This document shows positions 46,783 to 56,896 of a DNA stretch of 64,000 nucleotides, in pieces. The DNA lies in assembly GCA_028274465.1 (NCBI GenBank), contig CM051456.1:78044753-78108752 (forward strand). The letters run 5' to 3'. The stretch comes from Plantago ovata. Its lineage: Eukaryota; Streptophyta; Magnoliopsida; Lamiales; Plantaginaceae. Within the stretch, counting starts at the first letter, position 1; each line of letters begins with the position of its first letter. The notes below the pieces were generated by a model. The model was not told the origin of the DNA. It made no database searches and was given only the letters and a program-made list of their open reading frames with translations. Made by a program: the position numbers and the translations under genes.

Positions 46783-48850
46783 AGAAGAAATATCAGAGTG
46801 TATGAAAATGTTACTCATACAGGAGCAAAGAACTGAATCTGATGCTAGAAATATCAAATCAATTGAACTAAATGATGATTATGACAATGACTCTCCTCCC
46901 CCTAGTCATGACAAGATAAATATATTTCATGATAAAGAATTTCCAGCAAAAGATGCGGTTGCTCCGGATGTTGCTGAAACTATGCAACTTCCCGTGTCTG
47001 CTGAGGAGTTACCTCAAACCAGCAATGTTGAACAAGCAGTTGCTGATGAACCAATTTCAGCAGAGACACAACATGATACCAGTAGTACTGAGCAAGTACA
47101 TGCTGAAGAGTCACATGCTGAAACGCAAATTTATCCAGATCCAAAGAGTAGAAAACCTGTTAATAAATGGATTTGAGATCATCCCTCTACGGATATGATT
47201 GGTGATATTGACAAACGCCAAGTGACTAGATCCAAAGTGTCTACTAATCAAGAACTTGCTGAAGAAGCAAACGTCATTGAAGTAGAAGCTTTGTTCTCTT
47301 GCTTTGTTTCAGAAATTGAACCCAAGACCATAGAAGAAGTTTTAAAGCATTCTGAATGGATCAAGGCAATGCAAGAAGAACTGGATCAATTTGAAAGGAA
47401 TAAAGTCTGGAAACTTGTACCCCTTGCTGAAGGAAACAAAGCAATTGGTACAAAGTGGGTGTTCAGAAACAAGCTGAGTGATTCTGGAGAAGTAACAAGG
47501 ATCAAAGCACGTTTAGTTGCTCAAGGTTACTGTCAGACTGAAGGATTGGACTATCATGAGTCTTATGCACCAGTTGCAAGATTGGATGCAATTAGACTTT
47601 TTTTGGCCTTTGCTGCTCACAATGACTTCATTGTTTATCAAATGGATGTTAAAAGTGCATTCCTAAATGGTGAACTTGCTGAAGAAGTCTACTTGGAACA
47701 ACCCCCTGGCTTTGAACTTCCCTCAGAAACCAAGATGGTATACAAGCTTTAGAAAGCTGTATATGGTCTAAAGCAAGCACTAAGAGCTTGGTATGATACT
47801 TTAGCTAAGTTCTTGCTGGATAATGGTTTCAAGAAAGGTGAAGTTGACAAAACCTTATTTACCATGAACCATGATGGTAAAATACTCTTAGTCCAGATTT
47901 ATGTGGATGACATAATATTTGGATCTAAGGAAGAGCAACTTTGTGATGATTTTGCCAAACTCATGACAAACAAATTTGAAATGAGTATGATGGGTAAATT
48001 GAATTATTTCCTAGGATTGCAAGTCAAGCAACTCAAAGATGTAATATTCATAAATCAAGCAAAGTATGCAAAGGAAATGCTCATAAAGTTCAGGATCAAA
48101 GAGGAAGAAAAACCTGAAAAGATCCCTATGAGTGTTGGTACCAAATTGGGCTATACTAAACAAGATAAAAGTGTTGATGAACACAAGTATAGGAAGCTCA
48201 TTGGTTCCTTGTTATATTTAACAACAAGTAGACCTGACATTCAGTATGCTGTTCGTGTGTGTGCAAGATTCCAATCTGATGCAAGAGAATCACACTACAA
48301 AAAGGCACTTAAGATACTGAAATATGTCAAAGGTACAATCAATGTTGGATTATGGTATCCAAAAGATTCTGGATCGGAATTGGTTGGTTATTCTAATGCT
48401 GATCATGGAGGATCAACTCTTGATAGAAAAAGTACTTCTGGAACTTGTCAGTTTCTAGGTACAAGATTAATATCATGGTTCATCAAGAAGCAAACCTGTG
48501 TTGCCAATTCATCAACTGAATCTGAATACATTGCGGTTGGTTGTTGCACAGCTCAAATCCTATGGATTCAGCAACAATTAAGAGATTATGGTATTTCTGC
48601 AAAGAAAACGTCAATCTTTTGTGATAATACAAGTGCTATTGCTATCACGCAAAATCCTAAGTTCCACTCAAGTAAAAAGCACATTGATATTAGACATCAT
48701 TTCATTAGAGATCATGTGGAAAAAGGAGACATTGAGGTTGTAAAAGTAGGTACTGATGATCAACTTGCTGACATCTTTACGAAGCCCCTACCAGATAATA
48801 GGTTCGCAATGCTAAGGTATAACCTTGGATTGATTGAACTACCTCAATAA
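46783..48850 (+). pseudogene. S3 RT and RNase H
   Basis: Linker (46802-47176, stop), RT from 47195 with KWVFRNK and [12 protein letters not shown], an in-frame TAG at 47750-47752 (CAG in S2), then open to 48850 through YVDD (about 47900), RNase H DADHGG-equivalent NADHGG (first Asp changed, about 48393) and DIFTKPLP. It has no frameshift where S2 has one. Domain order and ending LIELPQ match S2. Confidence 0.9.
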
Positions 48851-49565
48851 AAAGGGATGCATTTGGTGGATTGTTGAAACAGGCATTCAGCAAGCCAATG
48901 TTTGCTTACATGTATTCTTTATAAAATTCCTTCCACTGATTTCTCTAAAAAGAAATGATTGTACACTATATGTTTGCTGAAACAGGCATTCAACAAGTAA
49001 TTCCTTCAAACCAGGTATTTGTTAGAAACTTGATCACTTTCTGAGACGGGTACTCTGTAAAGAAAAACTTTAAAATTGTTGAAACTGGCATTCAGACAAT
49101 TAAAGATACTGAAAAAGGTATTCAAGTATCAAAAGAAAAATCTGAGACGGGAACTCAGCAAAAGAGCAAGAATACTTCTCAGATTTTACATAAGGATATC
49201 TCAATATAAAAGAATTTGTTGAGACGGGAACTCAGAAATGTCTTTTACCTTAAATAAATATGAGATATTTGATTAAGGAGGAATTTTCAGCAAATACAAG
49301 ACTTGTTACTTGAAAAGGTAAGTGCTAAAGTCAGATTGAATAAAATCGCTGAAAAGATTCTTATTTACTTCAACAAGCAATCAGCGTTGGAGTAAAAGAG
49401 ATCAAATCCCGTGAATCAAGGCAAAATGAATTTGTGACGTTAATCATGGCACAGATAAACTCGTTGTTAATCATGACATGAAATACAATCGTGGCCATTG
49501 ATTTTAAAGCAGTTTTTGATCTAACGGTTGACATTACAAAGAGAAAGTATGCTCTGGCGGTTTTT
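48851..49565 (+). other. S3 pol-ORF3 spacer with hairpin series
   Basis: Collinear with 38818-39474, with matching hairpins at about 48872-48892, 48973-48996, 49034-49052, 49075-49105, 49104-49130, 49141-49158 and 49219-49237. No coding content. Confidence 0.7.
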
Positions 49566-49833
49566 GTTAGTGGTCCACTACGCATTTAATGCAAAGGCTC
49601 CACTAACACAAATGAATCTCTATTTTACCCTTGCTGAGAACTCAAAACCATTGAGCTTCTCACATAACAGAGATACTATATAAATGAAGAGTTAGAGAAA
49701 GACAAAATTTTTTAACTCACATTTCCTTTCTCTGCTATTTCTCTAGCATGTGCTCTGATTTATTGTACCTCCGGTCAAAAAGGAAAATTTCTTTTTCGTA
49801 CAACTCTTAAACCCTCAAACTACTATATAAGAG
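49566..49833 (+). promoter_or_regulatory. Putative internal promoter of S3 ORF3
   Basis: GTTAGTGG/CCACTAAC inverted repeat (49566-49573, 49600-49607) around GCATTTAATGC (49582-49592), TATA box CTATATAAAT (49676-49685), then a CT-rich leader to the ATG at 49834. Confidence 0.55.
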
Positions 49834-50376
49834 ATGGCTCCCAAAAGACAATCCTCCAAGACCTCAAAATCGTCAAAGGCAGACAGTGCTGGAAAAAGCA
49901 CTGCTCCAGTTGAAAATCCGGTGAAGAACACAGTGAAAATTGTGTTGAAAAACGACAAAATAACTGAAAGACCCATGCCTCCTGCATATCTAGACACTGC
50001 AAAGTGTGAGCAGATGATGCAATGGGGCGAATTTGCCAAAGAGAAGTACATTAGATACTTATATGAACAAGAACTGGACGAAGAAAACGAAGAGGCGTTG
50101 AACTTGATTAATCAACAAGGCCTCATTTTCTTCATTACTGCTCGCACTAAGAAAGTGAGCATGCTGGACACAATGGAATTCTACAACAATGCAGAAATCC
50201 AAATCCTTACTGATGGACAAGGAGTCACTGAAAAAGTGATTTCTACCTCAGTTCAAGGAGTGCAAATCATCCTGAAATGGATTGATTTAGCAAACATCTT
50301 TCAGATTCCAACTACTGGAACTGAAGATGACATCACTCCCACTGATGAAGAAATTGAAGCCTTCTATAGTGATGTC
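49834..50376 (+). CDS. S3 ORF3 N-terminus, cut by Gy4
   Basis: ATG at 49834 opens an uninterrupted frame that continues to the Gy4 LTR at 50377. The first 40 residues are Lys/Ser-rich, followed by a conserved domain (DTAKCEQMMQW, KVSMLDTMEFYNNA, LANIFQIPTTGTEDD) shared with S2. The domain resembles the N-terminal part of plant transposon-associated proteins with alternating helices; no known catalytic motif is visible. This copy gives the true start of ORF3, lost in S2. The stop seen just after the insertion comes from LTR sequence. Confidence 0.75.
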
Positions 50377-51642
50377 TGATGAACGCGCTGGATGTCGTGT
50401 TCCAACGCGAATCAAATAAATTTGTTATTTAGCCAAAGGCAATTCACAACTACAACGAAAACCGTAGTGTAGCAGTAGAATAACCTCGGGTGTCAATCTC
50501 TAAGGACTATAACTAGCTTTATCTAATCTAATTTAGAATATAAAGACAGCAGACGATATAGCAAAGGTTTTTCTTAACAGATAATGGAGATTGGTGATAG
50601 TATGGTCCTTCAAAGCATAACGGGTTAATAATCGTGCGTAAATTCCTCGGTTTTGCATGGAGATCCTTGATCAATGAATTGTCCTGTTGTAATTATCAAA
50701 CACTACGAAGATATAGATATAGATAGGTCAAAGACCAATGAATTGTTCAGTTGTGTGCAATAATTAATCAACAATACGAAGATAGAGATTTAGATGATCA
50801 AAGAAATAAAGCAATACACGGAGTATAATGCGCGATATAGCCATTAGCATAATTATCAACCCTTTGCTAAGAATTCACATACTATCACCAACGAGAAGTT
50901 TAGCTACTCATAGTTGTCATGCAATCAACAGAAATCATACCACGAATGAATGAAAACATGATGAAAGATATATAAAAATAAGTAGAAAAACTGTAAGATA
51001 CAATGTTGCCGAAGGTTGTCAGTCTCCGAAGAATCGTGATCTTACAAGCTCCAAACTGCTATGAAAAAGTATCTCCTAAGCTACGAACCCCCAGAACAGG
51101 CTCTGGGAAGTTCCTACCTAAAACTACAGAGAAAGGTGAGAGAATAGGTTTGGAAAAGTATGAAAATCGGAGAAAAACTGAGCAACTATATATAGTATTC
51201 AAATTAGTGTGGGGAGAACGACCCCACACACCGGGCGAATCGCCTGGTGTGGGGCGATTCGCCCCACGTCCCGGGCGATTCGCCCGGGAGCAATTTTCGG
51301 GAATTTACTCGTTTTCGACGCGTTTTTGGATTTCTTCCCCTTTTCGGACTCGGTTTCAGACTTCTAGTGGCCTTCTAACCTCCAGATTCGACCCCTAGAC
51401 TTCAAATCCTATCCGGAAACCTTCAGATACTCCAAATAGGCTTCTGGAACACCAATTCCTTGTCAACTTCAATATAATTGCACGGAAAACCTCGTTTTTC
51501 AACGAAAACCTGTAAAATAAAAACTAAAGGGAAACGTGACACTATTCTAATAAAATGCACTAAAATATAGCTAAATTAACATAGAGGATAGCTAAAATAG
51601 GTGAAAAAGACTCGAATGAAAGTGTAAAATACACATTCATCA
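50377..51642 (-). repeat. Gy4 3' LTR
   Basis: 1266 bp, TGATGAACGCG...ATTCATCA. Palindromes 51207-51289; TATA box 51185-51196 (minus); transcript-leader hairpin CCCAGA/TCTGGG near 51090-51107. Confidence 0.9.
51207..51289. repeat. GC palindromes in Gy4 LTR
   Basis: Same series as Gy3: GTGTGGGGa...CCCCACAC, CGGGCGAATCGCCTG, GGGGCGATTCGCCCC, CCCGGGCGATTCGCCCGGG. Confidence 0.8.
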
Positions 51643-53136
51643 AACTTCCCAAACAGAACCTTTGCTTGCCCTCAAGCAACTAAGCTAGACTCTAATGCAA
51701 AAAGCAATGCAACACACAAAATGGAGTCTCATGCCAAATAAAATGAACTAATCTACCGAATCTATCAAAACACATATGAACAAGAACCATATAAATCAAA
51801 ACATGAATATAGGTTGAATAGTGCCTCGATTGACTCATACACATCCACATAAGCACTTATGCTAAGACAAGATAGCCTCTCGTAACATTCTCTACCTGGA
51901 CCTAGTCTGTGACGACGTAATGAAGCATGCTAAGATACGAATGGTTGTCCCATGCCTATGAAACTGAGGACTTACTGCTGTTCACCAAGTTAAGACTTTT
52001 CCTCAAAGAGGTCGAACCAGTACTGGCTCTCATCAAACGAAGGAGGGTTCCCTATAAAATATAACACTCCCCTATTCTACCCATCTCTGAAGTAAAGTCT
52101 TAAGCCATTCACCACTTCCTGAATGGCAGGACGAGGGTGGTCTAGAACAGATGACACTCAAAAACAAAAGACAAAAAATAGAAAATTAGAACACGATTAC
52201 GAACATTACAAGAATTGGTAAATGAGACACAACACTTTGCTAAACTGCTATTTGGCTTTCTTTTTATTGGATCCTTCTTTGCTTTTTTGGGGTTTTTTTC
52301 CTTTTTTCTTTTTTTTTTTTGCTTTCCAGTTTCTTTTTTTTTCTTTTTTTTTTTCCTGGAATTTTTCTTTCTTTTTTTCGATTTTTTTAGGCAGCAGTAG
52401 CACAACGAAAAGAGAAACAAAATTACTCACAGACGACTTCCCCAAACGAATAGGTTTGGAGTACAAAATTTACGAGAAAGGAAAAATAAACTCACAATAC
52501 GGAAATGAAAAACGAAAAACAAGTCTAATGATAGTGTAACCCCCTCCCCAAACCTATTCGGAAGAATAGGTTATAAACAAAGGATCACACAACCTCACAC
52601 TACCTCCTTCCTAGGCATTTAGCAATCTCAAAGCATGGTATAGACTTGTTGCCTCTTAGGTACATAATTACTCGGAAAAACAACCATAAGACCCTAACAT
52701 GCATCATCCTATTAAAAAGGCCTTCGTGAACCGCAGTAGAGAAAACACCACTAAGTGATGTCGAGACTACCAAACTTAACTAAGTGCAATACATAAATGT
52801 GACGAGCCAAGCGAGAAAAACCTCAAACGAATTCATAGAGATGAAACATATGATTAATGGCATAGTTAGTTGATCTACCCAATAAAAAAGTTCAAAGAAT
52901 TCGGCAATAAACTCCATTTAAAACATGCAAGACTATCCTAGGATGAATGTAGTGAATGCAACCAAAAAAACTAAGAAAGCAGTAAACGTGCAAATGCAAA
53001 TGCAAACAAAGAACAAGATACTAATCAACACAAAGCCAAACAATACTTAACATCGCGGTTCACGTCCCATCCCCCTTATGATTCTTAAGCTAGCCCCTAG
53101 CAAAAGAGAATGAGTAATAAGAAGTGATACTAGATG
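51643..53136 (-). other. Gy4 3' non-coding region and PPT
   Basis: Reverse complement of the shared gypsy 3' region: PPT near 51645-51662, pyrimidine tract on plus (52257-52395), hairpins near 52444-52460 (shortened) and 52548-52575. No coding content. Confidence 0.7.
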
Positions 53137-53185
53137 TTACCGAACGGTTTGGCCTCGGTTGGCTGAGAGTGGACATGTGAAAAGA

Positions 53186-54398
53186 CTAATCATCGGGATG
53201 GTAATCCCTATAAAAGTCCCTCCACATGTCAGACAGGAGATCATTGGACCGCTGTAGAGCCTCCTGTTGCTGCTGGATGAGCTGTTGCTGCTCCCACCTT
53301 TGTTGCCTATCCTCTCGGCGATTCTCCTCGAATGTCTCCCAATCGCGGTTGCGCTGGGCAATGTGCCCGTCGAGGTCCTGTCGCATGGCCGCGGTACTGG
53401 CATCAACTCTATCGAAACGATCGTCGAGGTAGGCCCGGAATTCAGAGAAGTCAAATCCTCTAGACCCCTGTGGAGCTCGAGGCGGTGCATGCGGCGATCT
53501 ATGGACAAATGGAATATCCGGGATAGGGGCTTGGCCATCATCAGCCTCCATAGCATCCTCATAATCATTCTCATTATCGGAATCGCTCGGTGGAAGGTTG
53601 TTTCCACATCAGCAGCGGCAGCCGTGGGGTTCTTCAGCTGATACCTAGCGAGCTGCACCTCAATAGTCGAGGGTGAAAGGGCAGCGACCTCGCAATCCCC
53701 CTCGTCAATGTCCTCAACCCCATGATATTTGCAGTAGGCAGTGATGAAGCTCGTAAAGATGAAGGGCTTCTTCTTCTTTTCCCAGTGGCGCTCATACTCT
53801 TCATACATGATGTGCCCGATGTCGATCCGATGTCTGTCTATCAAGCAGTAGAGGAGCTCGGCATAATTGGGCTGTATCCATGTGTCATTCTTCCTAGGGA
53901 TCAAGTTGAAGATGCAGAATTTCATCATTACCTTAGCTTCAATGCGAAGGTCGCTCTGACGGATCCGTGCAGGTTCTGCCCCGATTTCTGGATATCTGTA
54001 CTCCCTATTGCAGATCACGTCCGTAATATGTCTTCCTATCCCCCTAGAGGCCCTCGAATACAGGTAGGCATGGTCGCTCCCTGTGAACTCCTGCTGCCCA
54101 AAATGGATGAATGAAGAAATTGACTCTGGTGTCCATGGTATTATCAGGCCTCGAACTAGTACCCCATTCTTCTCCTCGAGATCAGTGAATCCAGTGTAGA
54201 ACTCTTGGAGGAGGCTCACGTCGTACCCCTTGAACCTGTTGGAACTATACCAAACCCAATTCCTTCTTGATGCCAATCGGGAGAGCATCCTATACCCCGC
54301 CGTTCCAGCTACTGCCTCCGGAATATCAATCCTCCTGTCTGGAATGATCGATCTTCCCCCTTCGGCCAGCTCCGCTTCGAGCCTTTGTCGGATATCTA
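53186..54398 (-). pseudogene. Gy4 ORF2 (plant transposon protein type), split by Gy5
   Basis: The minus strand is open from the Gy5 insertion (54393) through the ATG at 54288 and on to about 53590; the frame also stays open on the far side of Gy5 (63977-64000). Features: LLQEFYTGFTDLEEKNGVLV, AKVMMKFCIFNLIPRKND, RIDIGHI, a KKKK patch, SFITAYCKYHGVEDIDEGDC. A 1-bp frameshift near 53580-53600 separates this from the Gln/Arg-rich coiled tail (53186-53551) ending LLSDMWRDFYRDYHPDD. No catalytic motif recognised. In Gy1 the homologous ORF lies behind the putative internal promoter. Confidence 0.75.
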
Positions 54399-55720
54399 TG
54401 ATGAATGTGTATTTTACACTTTCATTTGAGTCTTTTTTACCTATTTTAGCTATCCTCTATGTTAATTTAGCTATATCTTAGTGCATTTTATTAGAATAGT
54501 GTCACGTTTCCCTTTAGTTTTTATTTTACAGGTTTAGGTTGAAAAACGAGGATTTCCGGGCAATTATATTGAAGTTGACAAGGAATTGGTGTTCCAGAAG
54601 CCTATTTGGAGTATCTGAAGGTTTCCGGATAGGATTTGGAGTCTAGGGGTCGAATCTGGACGTTAGAAGGCCACTAGAAGTCAGAAACTGAGTCCGAAAA
54701 GGGGAAGAAATCCAAAAACGCGTCGAAAACGCGCAAAATCCCGGATTTTACTCCCGGGCGAATCGCCCGGGACGTGGGGCGAATCGTCCCACACCAGGCG
54801 ACTCGCCCGGTGTGTGGGGCCCTTCGCCTTACACAAATTCGAACACTATATATAGTTGCACAGTTTTTCTCCGAAATTCATACTTTTCCAGACCTATTCT
54901 CTCACCTTTCTCTGTAGTTTTAGGTAGGAACTTCCCAGAGCCTGTTCTGGGGGTTCGTAGCTTAGGAGATACTTTTTTATAGTTGTTTGGAGCTTGTAAG
55001 ATCGCGATTCTTCGGAGACTGATAACCTTCGGTAACATTGTATCTTACAGTTTTTCTACTTATTTTTATATATCATTCAACATGTTTTCTTCTATGATTT
55101 TTGTTGATTGCATGACAACTATGAGTAGATAAACTTATTGTTGGTGATAGTATGTGAATTCTTAGCGAAGGGTTGATAATTATGCTAATGGCTATATCGC
55201 GCATTATACTCCGTGTTACTGCTTTATTTCTTTGATCTAGCGGAATCTTTATCTTCGTATGTTGATTAATTATTATGCGCAATTGGACAATAGTCTTTGA
55301 CCTATCAGAATCTATATCTTCGTAGTGTTGAATAATTACGGAACACAATTGGACAATAGTGTTTGACCTATCAGAATCTATATCTTCGTAGTGTTTGATA
55401 ATTACAACAGGACCATTATTGATCAAAGATCTCCATGCAAAACCGAGGAATTTACGAATGATTATTAACCCGTTATGCTTTGAAGGACCATACTATCACC
55501 AATCTCCATTATCTGTTAGAAAAACCTTTGCTATATCGTCTGCTGTTTTTATATTCTAAATTAGATTTGATAAAGCTAGTTATAGTCCTTAGTGATCGAC
55601 ACTCGAGGTTATTCTACTGCTACACTACGGTTTTCGTTGTAGTTGTGAATTGCCTTTGGCTAAATAACAAATTTATTTGACTGATTCACGTTGGAACACG
55701 ACATCCCGCGCGTTTCATCA
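54399..55720 (+). repeat. Gy5 5' LTR
   Basis: 1322 bp. Palindromes 54752-54834; TATA box 54846-54856; hairpin CCCAGA-GCCTGT-TCTGGG at 54934-54951; three units of about 66 bp with CTTCGTA at about 55253, 55319 and 55384. Confidence 0.95.
54752..54834. repeat. GC palindromes in Gy5 5' LTR
   Basis: CCCGGGCGAATCGCCCGGG, GGGGCGAATCGTCCC, AGGCGACTCGCCCGG and GTGTGGGGC...-type units; ends 12 bp before the TATA box. The 3' LTR array has about 39 bp more. Confidence 0.8.
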
Positions 55721-55723
55721 AAT

Positions 55724-55741
55724 TGGCGCCGCTGCCGGGGA
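55724..55741 (+). other. Gy5 primer-binding site
   Basis: TGGCGCCGCTGCCGGGGA, three bases after the LTR; tRNA-Asp type. Confidence 0.87.
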
Positions 55742-55972
55742 CTATACTCCTTTTTTCTGTTTAATTTGTTTATATTTTCAGCATTCAATTCCTAATTCCA
55801 TTAGTTTTAGTTTTCCTTTTTAATCTCTATCTGATACTGCTTTCCTAATCTGTTTCTAACTCTCCTTTCCTAGCATTACTAGTATTCGATATCTAGAAAT
55901 ATTCTCGTTTTTCGAAATTTTTAACAAGGCTAATTTTCAGTTTTGAGTTACTCCTGATACAGATTTCCAGGT
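55742..55972 (+). other. Gy5 leader
   Basis: Non-coding T-rich leader. TTTCCAG just before the gag ATG looks like a splice acceptor but could be chance. Confidence 0.5.
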
Positions 55973-56896
55973 ATGACGACCTTAAAAGCCCGCTTGACGC
56001 CTACGTTCTCGCAAGTCAAGAGGGGGTCAGCTATATACTTGGAAGAAGAGTTATCGGGGTATGAGGTAACAAGTTCTATAGTGAGAAGGATACCGAGGTT
56101 CGAAGATGGAGAGGATATGAATCCGATAAGCTTCATCAGGTCCTATGAAGAGGAAATAGCAAAAGTTCCAGCAAAGGGGTTCACCGAGGATCAATTATGC
56201 AGGAAATTATTTCCTTTTGCTTTGGGATATGAACCAAGGATATGGATAGCAAGGTTAGCACCAGGATCACTGAGGACCTGGAGCCAAGTAGTAGAAGAGT
56301 TCTTGGCACGTTTCATGCCTTACCATGAGACGATTGCACTGCAGAATCGGATCAAACACTTCAAGCAAGGTGAATACGAGCGGTTCTGTGACACCTATGA
56401 ACGTTTTGAGCTGTATAAACGTGAGTGCCCTCACCACCGTTTCGACGATGGGGAACTGATTTGGTTTTTTGTTGGTGGACTACGTGATGAAGTTAGGCTT
56501 CAAGTGGATGGAATGTGTGGAGGTTTAGAAGAATGTATAGTTGAAGAAGCAGTGAAGGTCTTTCAAAAGACCGCCAATGGATCCGCACAATCCGAGAAAA
56601 TAATGACGAATGAAGTCACCAACGTATATTCAAATCAAGGCGAAACTGACGGGTTATGCGAAGGATATTCTGAGGACAAAGACATCAGTGAGGAGGAGGA
56701 ACTTGCGTTTTACGCAGGGATTAAAGCCATTGAGAGTGTTTTCGATTTAGCACACGCAGGGCAAGCTGAGAACAATCTTTGCATCGAGAAGGCTTTTGAA
56801 GCGGTCGAAGTAACTGAGCAACTTATCAAAGAGCTTAGCCTACTGAAGTGTGGAAGGTGCGGTAAAGCAGTCGAGTATACCCCCTGGATGAAGTAA
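55973..56896 (+). CDS. Gy5 Gag
   Basis: Intact 307-codon ORF from ATG 55973. The retrotransposon gag domain covers residues about 40-200 (PGSLRTWSQVVEEFLARF, ECPHHRFDDGELIWFFVGGL). It is followed by an acidic region and a terminal CGRCGK half-knuckle. It would form the virus-like particle and bind RNA in the cytoplasm. It is a different gag type from Gy1/Gy3 and Gy2. The pol frame is open upstream of its own first ATG and overlaps the gag end, so gag and pol may once have been one frame separated by a single-base change near 56880, or be linked by frameshifting. I cannot tell which. Confidence 0.85.
   Translation: MTTLKARLTPTFSQVKRGSAIYLEEELSGYEVTSSIVRRIPRFEDGEDMNPISFIRSYEEEIAKVPAKGFTEDQLCRKLFPFALGYEPRIWIARLAPGSLRTWSQVVEEFLARFMPYHETIALQNRIKHFKQGEYERFCDTYERFELYKRECPHHRFDDGELIWFFVGGLRDEVRLQVDGMCGGLEECIVEEAVKVFQKTANGSAQSEKIMTNEVTNVYSNQGETDGLCEGYSEDKDISEEEELAFYAGIKAIESVFDLAHAGQAENNLCIEKAFEAVEVTEQLIKELSLLKCGRCGKAVEYTPWMK

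Larger units (their letters stand above)
46783..50376 (+). mobile_element. S3: older Sirevirus-type copy hosting S2 and Gy4
   Basis: Begins in the variable linker of pol exactly where S2 ends and runs to the start of ORF3, where Gy4 begins at 50377. It is collinear with S2 35975-40223. The left half lies beyond the window and the right half beyond Gy4. Confidence 0.85.
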
